A stretch of 6,486 nucleotides of DNA, from assembly GCA_036403035.1 (NCBI GenBank), contig DASWRT010000205.1, positions 1 to 6,486 of the forward strand, read 5' to 3'. Positions 1-5,930 of the stretch are shown one piece after another (within the stretch, counting starts at the first letter, position 1; the number at the start of each line of letters is the position of its first letter). The position numbers and the translations under genes are program-made. The stretch comes from DASWRT01 sp036403035 (GTDB taxonomy: Bacteria; Pseudomonadota; Alphaproteobacteria; ATCC43930; CGMCC-115725). The notes under the pieces were generated by a model. The model made no database searches, was not told the origin of the DNA, and saw nothing but the letters and a program-made list of their open reading frames with translations.

Positions 1-212
1 CTCGGCAGGAGGCGGGGGCGATCCTCCGCGGGCTCGTCATTGCAATCGAGGTGCACCCGATGGACGGAAGAGGCGAGACGGAATTGCGGATCCGCGGGGC
101 GCTCGCTCGGATCGTCGAGCTCGCGAACCGCGGTCCGAAGGAAGCTGCTAGGACTGTAGTGATGGCGGAGGGGATGGGATTCGAACCCACGATACGGGTT
201 ATCCCCGTATAA
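1..212 (+). CDS. Serine site-specific recombinase (resolvase/invertase type), C-terminal end only
   Basis: Only the last 69 codons are in the window (reading from base 3, stop TAA at 210-212); the gene begins to the left. The visible peptide has the pattern of the C-terminal end of large serine recombinases: a helix like QEAGAILRGLV, then a strand segment IAIEVHP, a charged turn DGRGETEL, then RIRGALARIVELA. The catalytic serine domain is outside the window. The final residues (GMGFEPTIRVIPV) are translated from the antisense strand of the tRNA-Ser T-arm and variable arm. Such GFEP-type tails are well known on recombinases whose genes end at a tRNA. Position and orientation suggest it is the integrase of an element inserted at the tRNA 3' end and lying to the left. 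The family assignment rests on a short segment. Whether the full gene is intact cannot be seen. Confidence 0.7.
   Translation, partial: RQEAGAILRGLVIAIEVHPMDGRGETELRIRGALARIVELANRGPKEAARTVVMAEGMGFEPTIRVIPV
163..212. other. Probable element attachment site (tRNA 3' end / recombinase overlap)
   Basis: The 3' half of the tRNA-Ser gene is shared with the antisense 3' end of the recombinase gene. In the usual model the element carries a copy of the tRNA 3' end that rebuilds the gene on insertion, so one att core lies within these bases and a direct repeat should mark the element's far end. No second copy of the tRNA 3' sequence was seen elsewhere in the window, so the element extends leftwards. 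The exact core boundaries cannot be set from one end. Confidence 0.5.
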
Positions 213-255
213 CGGTTTAGCAAACCGCCGCCTTCAGCCACTCGGCCACCCCTCC
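163..255 (-). tRNA. tRNA-Ser (anticodon GCU)
   Basis: Read on the - strand, a full class II tRNA folds. The acceptor stem is GGAGGGG (249-255) with CCCCTCC (167-173). The D-arm is GCC...GGC. The anticodon stem is GCGGT/ACCGT around loop TTGCTAA, giving anticodon GCT at 219-221. A long variable arm pairs ATACGGG with CCCGTAT, and the T-arm GTGGG/CCCAT carries loop TTCGAAT. The discriminator base is G (166), as expected for serine, and the CCA end is encoded (163-165). It decodes AGC/AGU codons. The recombinase on the + strand overlaps it by 50 bases at its 3' end, which marks that end as the likely attachment site of an integrated element. The tRNA is restored intact. Confidence 0.97.
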
Positions 256-293
256 ACCGTGAGTGGTGTTATTGCACGGCGTATGCAGGATCG

Positions 294-323
294 GTTCTAG
301 CGGCTGGCGATGGGGCCTGTCAA
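294..323 (-). promoter_or_regulatory. Candidate sigma70 promoter of tRNA-Ser
   Basis: On the - strand a perfect TTGACA (bases 323 to 318) is followed after 18 bases by TAGAAC (299 to 294), which matches 4 of 6 positions of TATAAT. Transcription would start near 287, leaving a leader of roughly 30 nt before the mature tRNA 5' end at 255. The site lies in the gap between the glutathione transferase gene and the tRNA, so the tRNA probably has its own promoter. Confidence 0.45.
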
Positions 324-345
324 TCGCGGCCGATGCTGCCGGTCG

Positions 346-963
346 TCATATCTTCGGCACCTGCATGCCGCGCTGCACCGCCGGACGGCCCGCGATCGCG
401 TCGAACCAGCGCTTGATGTTCGGGAAGTCCTCGATGTCGATGCCCTGCCACTCGTAGCGCGCGACCCAGGGATAGGTCGCCATGTCGGCGATCGAGTAGT
501 CGCCGGCGAGGTATTCCGCCTCGCCGAGGCGATGCTCCAGCACGCCGTAGAGCCGCGCCGTCTCCTTGGTGTAGCGCTCGATCGCATAGGGCACCGGCTC
601 GGGCGCGAACCGGCGGAAATGATGCGTCTGCCCGAACATCGGGCCGACATTGCCCATCTGGAACATCAGCCACTCGATCGTGACGGTCCGGTCGCGCGGG
701 TCGGACGAGAGGAATCGCCCGGCCTTCTCGGCGAGGTGGATCAGGATGGCGCCCGACTCGAAGATCGGCATCGGCCCGCCCGGCATGTCGGGGTCGATGA
801 TCGCCGGGATCTTGCTGTTCGGGTTGATCGCGACGTACTCGGGCTTGAACTGGTCGCCCTTGGAGATGTCGACCGTGTGGACGCGGTAGGGAAGCCCGAC
901 CTCCTCAAGCATGATGGAGACCTTGCGGCAATTCGGCGTCGCCCAGGTATAGAAGTCGATCAT
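346..963 (-). CDS. Glutathione S-transferase, YfcG/Ure2p-like (nu-class) disulfide-bond oxidoreductase
   Basis: This is a 205-residue cytosolic protein, a normal length for the family. The N-terminal thioredoxin fold (about 1-82) carries the TPN motif at 9-11, the position of the Thr and Asn that contact glutathione in E. coli YfcG. It also has NSKIPAI (49-55) with the cis-proline at 53 and the Glu-Ser pair at 69-70 that binds the gamma-glutamyl group. The all-helical C-terminal domain (about 90-200) includes SIAD (157-160), the usual N-capping box. Residue 12 is Cys where YfcG-type proteins usually have Gly, which might add thiol chemistry. Family members reduce disulfides using glutathione rather than conjugating it; the substrate here is unknown. 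The start ATG has GGAG six bases upstream (970-973 on the + strand). The gene is divergent from the glycan cluster and probably monocistronic. No functional link to the neighbours is evident. Confidence 0.9.
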   Translation of the reverse strand: MIDFYTWATPNCRKVSIMLEEVGLPYRVHTVDISKGDQFKPEYVAINPNSKIPAIIDPDMPGGPMPIFESGAILIHLAEKAGRFLSSDPRDRTVTIEWLMFQMGNVGPMFGQTHHFRRFAPEPVPYAIERYTKETARLYGVLEHRLGEAEYLAGDYSIADMATYPWVARYEWQGIDIEDFPNIKRWFDAIAGRPAVQRGMQVPKI

Positions 964-1229
964 GCCCCGCTCCGGTGGTCCATCGGTCGATCGCGCCTGC
1001 TGCTACCAACGTTAGCATAAGCCTTATCGCAGCCGCGCGGTCGGCGGAAGATCGCGAAACGCACGGTGCGAGCGCTTGGTCACCCGCCGAGAAACGCGGG
1101 AACCAAAGAGGGCTGTAAACGTTCTGGTTTCGGTTTGCGGGGCGGGGGCCCGCGACCGGTCCCCCTGCCCTCTCCGGCGCCGCCGGAATATCCACACGCA
1201 GGTACGTTCGACTTTTGCGGAGCATGGTA
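964..1229. promoter_or_regulatory. Divergent intergenic region with leader hairpins
   Basis: These 266 bases must hold the promoters of both the glutathione transferase (-) and the glycan cluster (+). No convincing -35/-10 pair was found for either. Several inverted repeats are present. ATAAG-c-CTTAT lies at 1017-1027. A two-part stem lies at 1076-1106 (TTGGT and CCCGC pairing with GCGGG and ACCAA around an 8-base loop). GGGGGCC pairs with GGTCCCCC (one bulged T) at 1144-1165. TCCGGC-gcc-GCCGGA lies at 1173-1187. The last two fall in the probable 5' leader of the epimerase gene. No protein-coding pattern is evident here. Confidence 0.4.
1219..1222 (+). promoter_or_regulatory. Ribosome binding site GGAG that fixes the epimerase start
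   Basis: GGAG at 1219-1222 sits seven bases before the ATG at 1230 but only one base before the in-frame ATG at 1224, and it lies downstream of the in-frame TTG at 1215. Only the start at 1230 has correct spacing, and it gives the canonical MKVLITG beginning of this SDR family. Confidence 0.75.
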
Positions 1230-2270
1230 ATGAAGGTCCTGATCACCGGCGCGGACGGCTATATCGGTGCGGTGCTCAGCCCGCTCCTCCTGGAGCGCGG
1301 CCACGACGTGACCGGGCTCGACTGCGGCTACTACCGGAGCGGCTGGCTGTTCGACGACGGCCGCACCCGCCCGTCGGTGATCACGAAGGACATCCGCCGC
1401 ATCACCGCCAAGGACGTCGAGGGCTTCGACGCCGTCGTGCACCTCGCCGAGCTGTCGAACGACCCGCTGGGCGAGCACGACCCGCGCATTACCTACGAGA
1501 TCAACCACAAGGGTTCGGTCGACCTCGCCCGCGCCTGCAAGGCGGCCGGCGTCCGCCGCTTCGTCTACACCTCGTCGTGCAGCGTCTACGGCGCGGCGGA
1601 GGACGGCGGCGTGCGCGACGAGACCTCGGCGCCCAATCCGCAGACCGCCTATGCCAAGTGCAAGGTGCTGGTCGAGCGCGACGTGCGGGCGCTGGCGGAC
1701 GACGGCTTCACGCCGGTCTTCCTGCGCAACGCGACCGCGTTCGGCGCCAGCCCGCGGATGCGCTTCGACATCGTGCTGAACAACCTCGCCGGGCTCGCCT
1801 GGACGACGCGCGAGATCGCGATGACCTCGGACGGCACGCCGTGGCGCCCGCTGGTCCATATCGAGGACATCTGCCAGGCGATCCGGCTCTGCCTGGAGGC
1901 GCCGAAGGAGAACGTCCACAACGAGATCTTCAACGTCGGCGACGACGCGCAGAACTATCGCATCCGCGAGGTCGCCGAGATCGTCGGCGCCGCCTTCCCC
2001 GGCTGCAACGTGACGTTCGGGCCGTACGGCGGCGACAACCGCAGCTACCGCGTTTCCTTCGCGAAGATCCGCGAGCACCTGCCGGAATACGACTGCCGAT
2101 GGGACGCCGCCCGCGGCGCGAAGCAGCTCCGCACGGTATTCGAGCGGATCGCGATGCCGCAGGAGCTGTTCGACCATCCGGGCTTCACTCGGCTAAAGTC
2201 GCTGAAGCACCTGCTGGCGACCGGGCAGATCGACAAGGACTTCCTCTGGACGCCGCTCGCCGCGGTCTGA
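1230..2270 (+). CDS. NAD-dependent epimerase/dehydratase (extended SDR) acting on a nucleotide sugar
   Basis: This is a 346-residue protein, typical of extended short-chain dehydrogenases. The Rossmann fingerprint GADGYIG is at 7-13, directly after the first beta strand. The LAELSNDPLG segment (72-81) is characteristic of a WcaG-type sugar epimerase/dehydratase subgroup. TSSCSVYG (114-121) holds the catalytic Ser region, followed by the YxxxK pair Tyr141 and Lys145. RPLVHIEDI (206-214) and FNVGDD (234-239) are the usual substrate-domain motifs. The enzyme would oxidise and reduce or epimerise an NDP-sugar in the cytosol, but the sugar cannot be fixed from sequence. It is the first gene of the cluster, 37 bases ahead of the RmlC-like gene, suggesting the two act in series on the same intermediate. 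It is not a clear match to RmlB, GalE or GMD, so a specific name is withheld. Confidence 0.92.
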   Translation: MKVLITGADGYIGAVLSPLLLERGHDVTGLDCGYYRSGWLFDDGRTRPSVITKDIRRITAKDVEGFDAVVHLAELSNDPLGEHDPRITYEINHKGSVDLARACKAAGVRRFVYTSSCSVYGAAEDGGVRDETSAPNPQTAYAKCKVLVERDVRALADDGFTPVFLRNATAFGASPRMRFDIVLNNLAGLAWTTREIAMTSDGTPWRPLVHIEDICQAIRLCLEAPKENVHNEIFNVGDDAQNYRIREVAEIVGAAFPGCNVTFGPYGGDNRSYRVSFAKIREHLPEYDCRWDAARGAKQLRTVFERIAMPQELFDHPGFTRLKSLKHLLATGQIDKDFLWTPLAAV

Positions 2271-2307
2271 GACGGCAGGCTCCGAACGATTTGGGGAGCG
2301 GAGATCG

Positions 2308-2847
2308 ATGATCTTCGGCGAGACGCGCCTCAAGGACGTGGTGACGGTCGACATCGAGCCGCGCGAGGACGAGCGGGGCTTCTTCGCCCGGACCTGGTGC
2401 CGCGACGAGTTCGCCCGGCACGGGCTCGACGTCGACACGGCGCAGAACAGCGTCTCGATCAACCGCCGCAAGGGGACGCTGCGCGGCCTCCACTTCCAGC
2501 GCGCGCCGCATGCCGAGACGAAGCTGGTGCGCTGCGTCCGCGGCGCGATCTGGGACGTGGTGGTCGACCTCCGCCCGGACTCCCCGACCTTCGGCAAATG
2601 GCAGGGGTTCGAGCTGACGGCGGCCAATTACCGCGCTCTCTCCGTGCCGAAGGGCTTCGCGCACGGCTTCCAGACGCTCGCCGACGACACCGAGGTGTTC
2701 TACCAAATCTCGACCTTCTACGCGCCGGAGGCGGCGGCGGGGTATCGCTACGACGACCCCGCCTTCGCGATCGAGTGGCCGCTGCCGGTGGCGGCGATCT
2801 CGCCGAAAGACCTGGAGTGGCCGCGCTTCGATCCGACGAACCCGTGA
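2308..2847 (+). CDS. rfbC: dTDP-4-dehydrorhamnose 3,5-epimerase family protein (RmlC-like)
   Basis: This 179-residue cupin has the usual RmlC length. DERGFF (21-26) starts the fold. LRGLHFQ (58-64) contains His62, the catalytic base in RmlC. Lys72 (in ETKLVR) matches the substrate-binding lysine. GFAHGF (117-121 region) and Tyr132 in EVFYQIS match the acid tyrosine, and Asp168 in ISPKD lies where the His-Asp partner is expected. All key residues are therefore present and activity is likely. The classical reaction epimerises C3 and C5 of dTDP-4-keto-6-deoxyglucose. Since rmlA, rmlB and rmlD are not in the window, the true substrate could instead be another 4-keto sugar nucleotide made with the upstream SDR. 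The ATG is preceded by GGGGAG (2293-2298) and GGAG (2300-2303). The stop overlaps the next gene's start, implying translational coupling. Confidence 0.92.
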   Translation: MIFGETRLKDVVTVDIEPREDERGFFARTWCRDEFARHGLDVDTAQNSVSINRRKGTLRGLHFQRAPHAETKLVRCVRGAIWDVVVDLRPDSPTFGKWQGFELTAANYRALSVPKGFAHGFQTLADDTEVFYQISTFYAPEAAAGYRYDDPAFAIEWPLPVAAISPKDLEWPRFDPTNP

Positions 2848-3923
2848 CCCCCGACGCATCGCGGCCGGGGAGCGCCGCCGGGCCGGCGCCGTTCGCCTCG
2901 GTGATCCTGCCGGCGCTGAACGAGGAGCGGTATCTGGAGCGCTGCATCCGCTCGCTCCTCGACGGCTCCTACCCGCTCGACCGGCTGGAGGTGTTCGTCG
3001 TCGACGGCGGCTCGACCGACCGCACCGTCGAGATCGCCGAGCGGCTGAAGGCAGAGTTCCCCTGCCTCGCGGTGCTGCACAACCCGCAGCGGCTCCAGGC
3101 GGCGGCGTTCAACATCGCGATGCGGGCGGCGGACCGTCGCTCGCAATACCTCATCCGCTGCGACGTGCACGCCGATTACGGCCCCGGCTTCATCGGACGG
3201 GCGATCCAGTCGGTGGCGGCGACGCCGGGCGCCGCGGTCGCGACCTACGCCGATGCGCCGAAGGCGCTGAGCTGCTTCCAGCGGGCGGTCGCCTTCGCGC
3301 AGAACACGCCGCTCGGCGTCGGCGCCGCATGGTACCGGCTCGGCGGCCATTCCCGCTTCGTCGACCACGGCAAGCACGGCTGCTTCCGCCGCGACGCGGT
3401 CGAGGCGGTCGGCGGCTACGACGAGAGCTTCTCGCACAATGAGGACAGCGAGCTGTCGCTGCGCCTCGCCCAGGCCGGCTGGAAGATCTGGCTCGATGCC
3501 GGGCTGTCGGTCGGGTACTACCCGCGCGACGGAGTGCGGGCGCTGGCGCGGCAGTACTACCTCTACGGCCGCGGCCGGGCGAAGACCGTGCTGAAGCACC
3601 GGCTGGCGCCGCGGCCGCGGCAGCTGGCGCCGGCGGCGCTGGTCGCCGGCGAGGCGGTGCTGCTGCTGGCGAGCGTGGCGTCGACGCCCTGGCTGCTGCC
3701 GGCCTGCCTCGCCCTTTACGCCGCATGTCTCGCCGCGGTCGCCGGCTACGGCGCGCTCAGGAAGCGCAGCGCCTGCGTGCTGCTCGCGGCGGTCGCCTTC
3801 GCGGTGATGCACCATTGCTGGGGCCTGGGCTTCCTGGTCGGGGTCGCGAGCGGCGGCGGGCGCCAGCAGGTTCCGCCCCCGCCGCGTTCGAGGGCGGTGG
3901 CGTCCGCCGATGTGCCGCCGTAA
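2844..3923 (+). CDS. Family 2 glycosyltransferase, ExoA-like, with C-terminal membrane segments
   Basis: The predicted protein has 359 residues when started at GTG 2844, which overlaps the RmlC-like stop as GTGA. The open frame extends further upstream, but that part is an out-of-frame shadow of the epimerase gene and has no glycosyltransferase pattern. The GT-A domain shows SVILPALNEE (19-28), VVDGGSTD (52-59) for nucleotide-sugar binding, the metal-binding Asp107 in RCDVHADY, an NP.R..AA.N segment (80-90) typical of ExoA relatives, and HNEDSEL (198-204) with the likely catalytic acidic residues. Three hydrophobic stretches follow at about 262-280, 284-302 and 309-335, so the enzyme is probably bound to the inner membrane by its C-terminus. 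It ends in a proline-rich tail. By analogy with succinoglycan ExoA it would add a sugar to a lipid-linked exopolysaccharide intermediate. Donor and linkage are unknown. Confidence 0.88.
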   Translation: MTPDASRPGSAAGPAPFASVILPALNEERYLERCIRSLLDGSYPLDRLEVFVVDGGSTDRTVEIAERLKAEFPCLAVLHNPQRLQAAAFNIAMRAADRRSQYLIRCDVHADYGPGFIGRAIQSVAATPGAAVATYADAPKALSCFQRAVAFAQNTPLGVGAAWYRLGGHSRFVDHGKHGCFRRDAVEAVGGYDESFSHNEDSELSLRLAQAGWKIWLDAGLSVGYYPRDGVRALARQYYLYGRGRAKTVLKHRLAPRPRQLAPAALVAGEAVLLLASVASTPWLLPACLALYAACLAAVAGYGALRKRSACVLLAAVAFAVMHHCWGLGFLVGVASGGGRQQVPPPPRSRAVASADVPP

Positions 3924-3992
3924 AGTTTCCCGCAAGAACGATCCTTTATTCTCACGTGCGGCGCATCGAGCGAGCAGGACGGGCAGGCAGCA

Positions 3993-5480
3993 ATGGCGAA
4001 GACGAACATGGGCAAGGCGGCGGCGGCATCGGGCGGCGTCGGCGGCAGCGGCGGCAGGATCGTCCCGGTCATCCTCTCCGGCGGGTCGGGAACGCGGCTC
4101 TGGCCGATGTCGCGGGCGCTCTTCCCGAAGCAGCTCCTGCCGCTGACCTCGGAGCGCACGCTGCTCCAGGAAGCGGTGCTCCGGGTCGCCGACCCGGCGC
4201 GGTTCGCCCCGCCGCTGATCGTGGCCAACGACGAGCACCGCTTCATCATCGCCGAGCAGATCCGGCAGGCCGGCAGCCAAGCGCCGAAGCACATCGTCCT
4301 GGAGCCGGTCGGCCGCAACACCGCGCCGGCCGCCTGCGTCGCCGCGCTCTGCGCCGCCGAGGCCGACCCGGACGCGCTGATCCTGCTGATGCCGTCCGAC
4401 CACTCGATCCGCGACGTGCCGGCGTTCCACGAAGCGGTCGCGACCGCGGCGGCGGCGGCGCGGGAAGGCGGCGCGCTGGTCACGTTCGGCATCACCGCCG
4501 ACCGGCCGGAGACCGGCTACGGCTATATCCGCAAGGGCGCTTCGTTCGGCGAGATCGACGGCTGCTTCCGCGTCGCCGCCTTCGTCGAGAAACCGGACCG
4601 GCCGCGCGCCGAGCGGCTGCTTTCCGGCGGCGACCATTACTGGAACAGCGGCATCTTCCTGTTCCCGGCCGCGCTCTACGTCGCCGAGCTGGAGCGGCTG
4701 CATCCCGAGATGGTGGCGCAGTGCCGCGACGCGCTCCGGCTCGCCAACCGCGACCTCGACTTCCTGCGTCTCGACAAGGACATTTTCGGCGCCATCAAGG
4801 GCGAGTCGATCGACTACGCCGTGATGGAGCATACCGAGCGCGCCGCCATCGTGCCGGTGACGATGGGCTGGAACGACGTCGGCTCCTGGGACGCGCTGTG
4901 GGAGGTCAGCGACAAGGACTGTTCCGGCAACGTCACGGTCGGCGACGTGATCGCCGAGGACTCGACCAACTGCTACCTGCGCACCGAGGACGGCAGCATG
5001 ATCGCCGCGCTCGGCGTCGAGGACCTCGTCGTCGTCGCGACGCAGGACGCGATCCTGGTGACGAAGCGCGACCGCGCGCAGGACGTGAAGAAGATCATCG
5101 CCCGGTTGCAGAGCCAGTCCCGCGAGGAGCTGGTGACGCACCGCACCGTGCACCGCCCCTGGGGCACCTACCGATCGATCCACAACGGCGACCGCGTGCA
5201 GGTGAAGCACATCATGGTGAAGCCGGGCGCCAAGCTCAGCCTCCAGATGCACCACCACCGCGCCGAGCACTGGGTCGTCGTCTCCGGCACCGCGAAGGTG
5301 GTGCGCGGCGACGAGGAGATCCTGCTGCACGAGGACCAGTCGACCTACATCCCGCTCGGCACCGCACACCGGCTGGAGAACCCCGGCAAGATCCCGCTGC
5401 ACCTGATCGAGGTGCAGTCCGGCAGCTATCTCGGCGAGGACGACATCGTCCGCTTCAACGACACGTACGGGCGGGCGTAG
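3993..5480 (+). CDS. manC: Mannose-1-phosphate guanylyltransferase / mannose-6-phosphate isomerase (bifunctional)
   Basis: This 495-residue two-domain enzyme is of the ManC/XanB/AlgA/CpsB type. The N-terminal nucleotidyltransferase has LSGGSGTRLWPMSR (28-41) with PKQ (45-47) for GTP and phosphate binding, EPVGRNTAPA (104-113), MPSDH (133-137), GYGYI (175-179) and FVEKPD (197-202). The C-terminal cupin isomerase begins near RPWGTY (388-393) and has the metal-site signature LSLQMHHHRAEHWVVVSGTA (415-434). It would convert fructose-6-phosphate to mannose-6-phosphate and mannose-1-phosphate to GDP-mannose; the mutase between them is not here. A Gly/Ala-rich tail (1-22) precedes the core and is not part of the usual fold. 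The next ATG, at 4008, could be the real start, and neither has a strong ribosome site. It lies 69 bases after the glycosyltransferase. A weak TATTCT at 3947-3952 might allow separate transcription. Confidence 0.95.
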   Translation: MAKTNMGKAAAASGGVGGSGGRIVPVILSGGSGTRLWPMSRALFPKQLLPLTSERTLLQEAVLRVADPARFAPPLIVANDEHRFIIAEQIRQAGSQAPKHIVLEPVGRNTAPAACVAALCAAEADPDALILLMPSDHSIRDVPAFHEAVATAAAAAREGGALVTFGITADRPETGYGYIRKGASFGEIDGCFRVAAFVEKPDRPRAERLLSGGDHYWNSGIFLFPAALYVAELERLHPEMVAQCRDALRLANRDLDFLRLDKDIFGAIKGESIDYAVMEHTERAAIVPVTMGWNDVGSWDALWEVSDKDCSGNVTVGDVIAEDSTNCYLRTEDGSMIAALGVEDLVVVATQDAILVTKRDRAQDVKKIIARLQSQSREELVTHRTVHRPWGTYRSIHNGDRVQVKHIMVKPGAKLSLQMHHHRAEHWVVVSGTAKVVRGDEEILLHEDQSTYIPLGTAHRLENPGKIPLHLIEVQSGSYLGEDDIVRFNDTYGRA

Positions 5481-5491
5481 CGGCGGCGCGG

Positions 5492-5530
5492 GCCGGACGG
5501 GGAGCGGTTCGCCTCCCCTTCCCCGCCGGC
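5492..5530 (+). terminator. Weak candidate terminator hairpin after manC
   Basis: Directly after the manC stop, GGGGAG (5499-5504) pairs with CTCCCC (5513-5518) around an 8-base loop, and an outer GCCGG (5492-5496) pairs with CCGGC (5526-5530). Only two T residues follow, so it lacks the U-run of a standard intrinsic terminator. It could end the operon weakly or protect the transcript 3' end. Confidence 0.3.
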
Positions 5531-5541
5531 TTGTCCAAGAC

Positions 5542-5561
5542 GGATGTTAGCGCTAACATCC
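5542..5561. promoter_or_regulatory. 20-bp perfect palindrome, LacI-family operator-like
   Basis: The core TGTTAGCGCTAACA, extended to 10 bp on each side, is perfectly symmetric with a central GCGC. Operators of LacI/GalR-family repressors typically have this form, with a central CpG and AT-rich half-sites. It lies 61 bases after manC. No LacI-family gene is in the window, and the promoter it would control is not clear. Without a T-run it is a poor terminator. Confidence 0.5.
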
Positions 5562-5651
5562 CCGGTGCCCGCGGGCCGGTTTCCGGCGGCATGACCGCCG
5601 CAGGAGCGGATATCCGCGGCGCTTTCACCCACCCATTTCAAAAATACAGGA

Positions 5652-5674
5652 GATTCCGGCGAGCCGCCGGAATC
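5652..5674. repeat. Perfect inverted repeat, 9-bp stem with 5-base loop
   Basis: GATTCCGGC (5652-5660) and GCCGGAATC (5666-5674) are exact reverse complements around GAGCC. No T-run follows on the + strand (the next bases are GACATT), so it is a hairpin or protein-binding site rather than an obvious terminator. Confidence 0.55.
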
Positions 5675-5702
5675 GACATTCAACATTTTCAACACCTTGT
5701 AG

Positions 5703-5718
5703 CCGGTTCCTCAACCGG
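5703..5718. repeat. Short perfect hairpin CCGGTT-cctc-AACCGG
   Basis: A 6-bp perfect stem with a 4-base loop lies immediately before the AACAGG/CCTGTT array. It may be part of the same protein-binding region. Confidence 0.4.
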
Positions 5719-5720
5719 AA

Positions 5721-5788
5721 AACAGGTAAGGAACAGGGAATTCTCCTGTTTTTGCACCTGTTTTTCTCCTGTTTCCGTCCTGTTTTTT
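5721..5788. repeat. Helically phased array of six AACAGG/CCTGTT motifs
   Basis: AACAGG occurs at 5721 and 5732 (11 bp apart). Its reverse complement CCTGTT occurs at 5745, 5757, 5768 and 5779 (12, 11 and 11 bp apart), usually with extra T residues after it. The array is thus two leftward and four rightward copies meeting around GAATTC (5738-5743). A spacing close to one helical turn puts all sites on one face of the DNA, as in arrays bound cooperatively by a replication, recombination or repressor protein. A further isolated CCTGTT lies at 5948-5953. The binding protein is unknown. Confidence 0.65.
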
Positions 5789-5930
5789 GATACTGCTGGC
5801 GAATGCGGAGTGGCCCATCTGAGTCGCGGCCATCAGCCCTCCGGAGTTCGACTTTGCTGCGGTGCACGACCGCCAAAAACGGAATTCCGCGTCCCACGAC
5901 GGAGCACCGGACGAATTCGCCAGCAGTATC
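5789..5930. mobile_element. 142-bp MITE-like unit with 19-bp terminal inverted repeats
   Basis: GATACTGCTGGCGAATGCG at 5789-5807 is matched at 5912-5930 by its reverse complement with one mismatch (18/19; the outer 16 are perfect). TTTTT lies directly outside both ends (5784-5788 and 5931-5935), which could be a 5-bp target duplication or mere T-richness. The interior has no coding capacity of note but contains the palindromes CTCCGGAG (5839-5846) and CGGAATTCCG (5880-5889) and hairpin GCGGT/ACCGC (5859-5873). Alternative reading: the transcript of the + strand would form a long stem followed by U5, like a small RNA or an elaborate terminator. Confidence 0.45.

Noticed and set aside
1076..2311. 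A 411-codon + strand frame overlapping the epimerase
   Set aside because: It is an out-of-frame shadow, extremely rich in Arg and Pro. The frame starting at 1230 carries all SDR motifs.
2748..5402. An 884-codon open frame on the - strand opposite the glycosyltransferase and manC genes
   Set aside because: It is antisense to two strongly supported genes and has a repetitive Arg/Ala/Val/Asp-rich composition typical of high-GC shadow frames, with no recognisable domain.
5542..5561. Rho-independent terminator of manC formed by the 20-bp palindrome
   Set aside because: It has no loop and no T-run; the operator-like symmetry fits better.
5721..5788. CRISPR array
   Set aside because: The repeated unit is only 6-8 bases with 11-bp spacing and mixed orientation. 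CRISPR repeats are much longer and in one orientation.
5789..5930. Integron attC site
   Set aside because: The ends lack the GTTRRRY and RYYYAAC core sites, and no integron integrase or cassette array is present.
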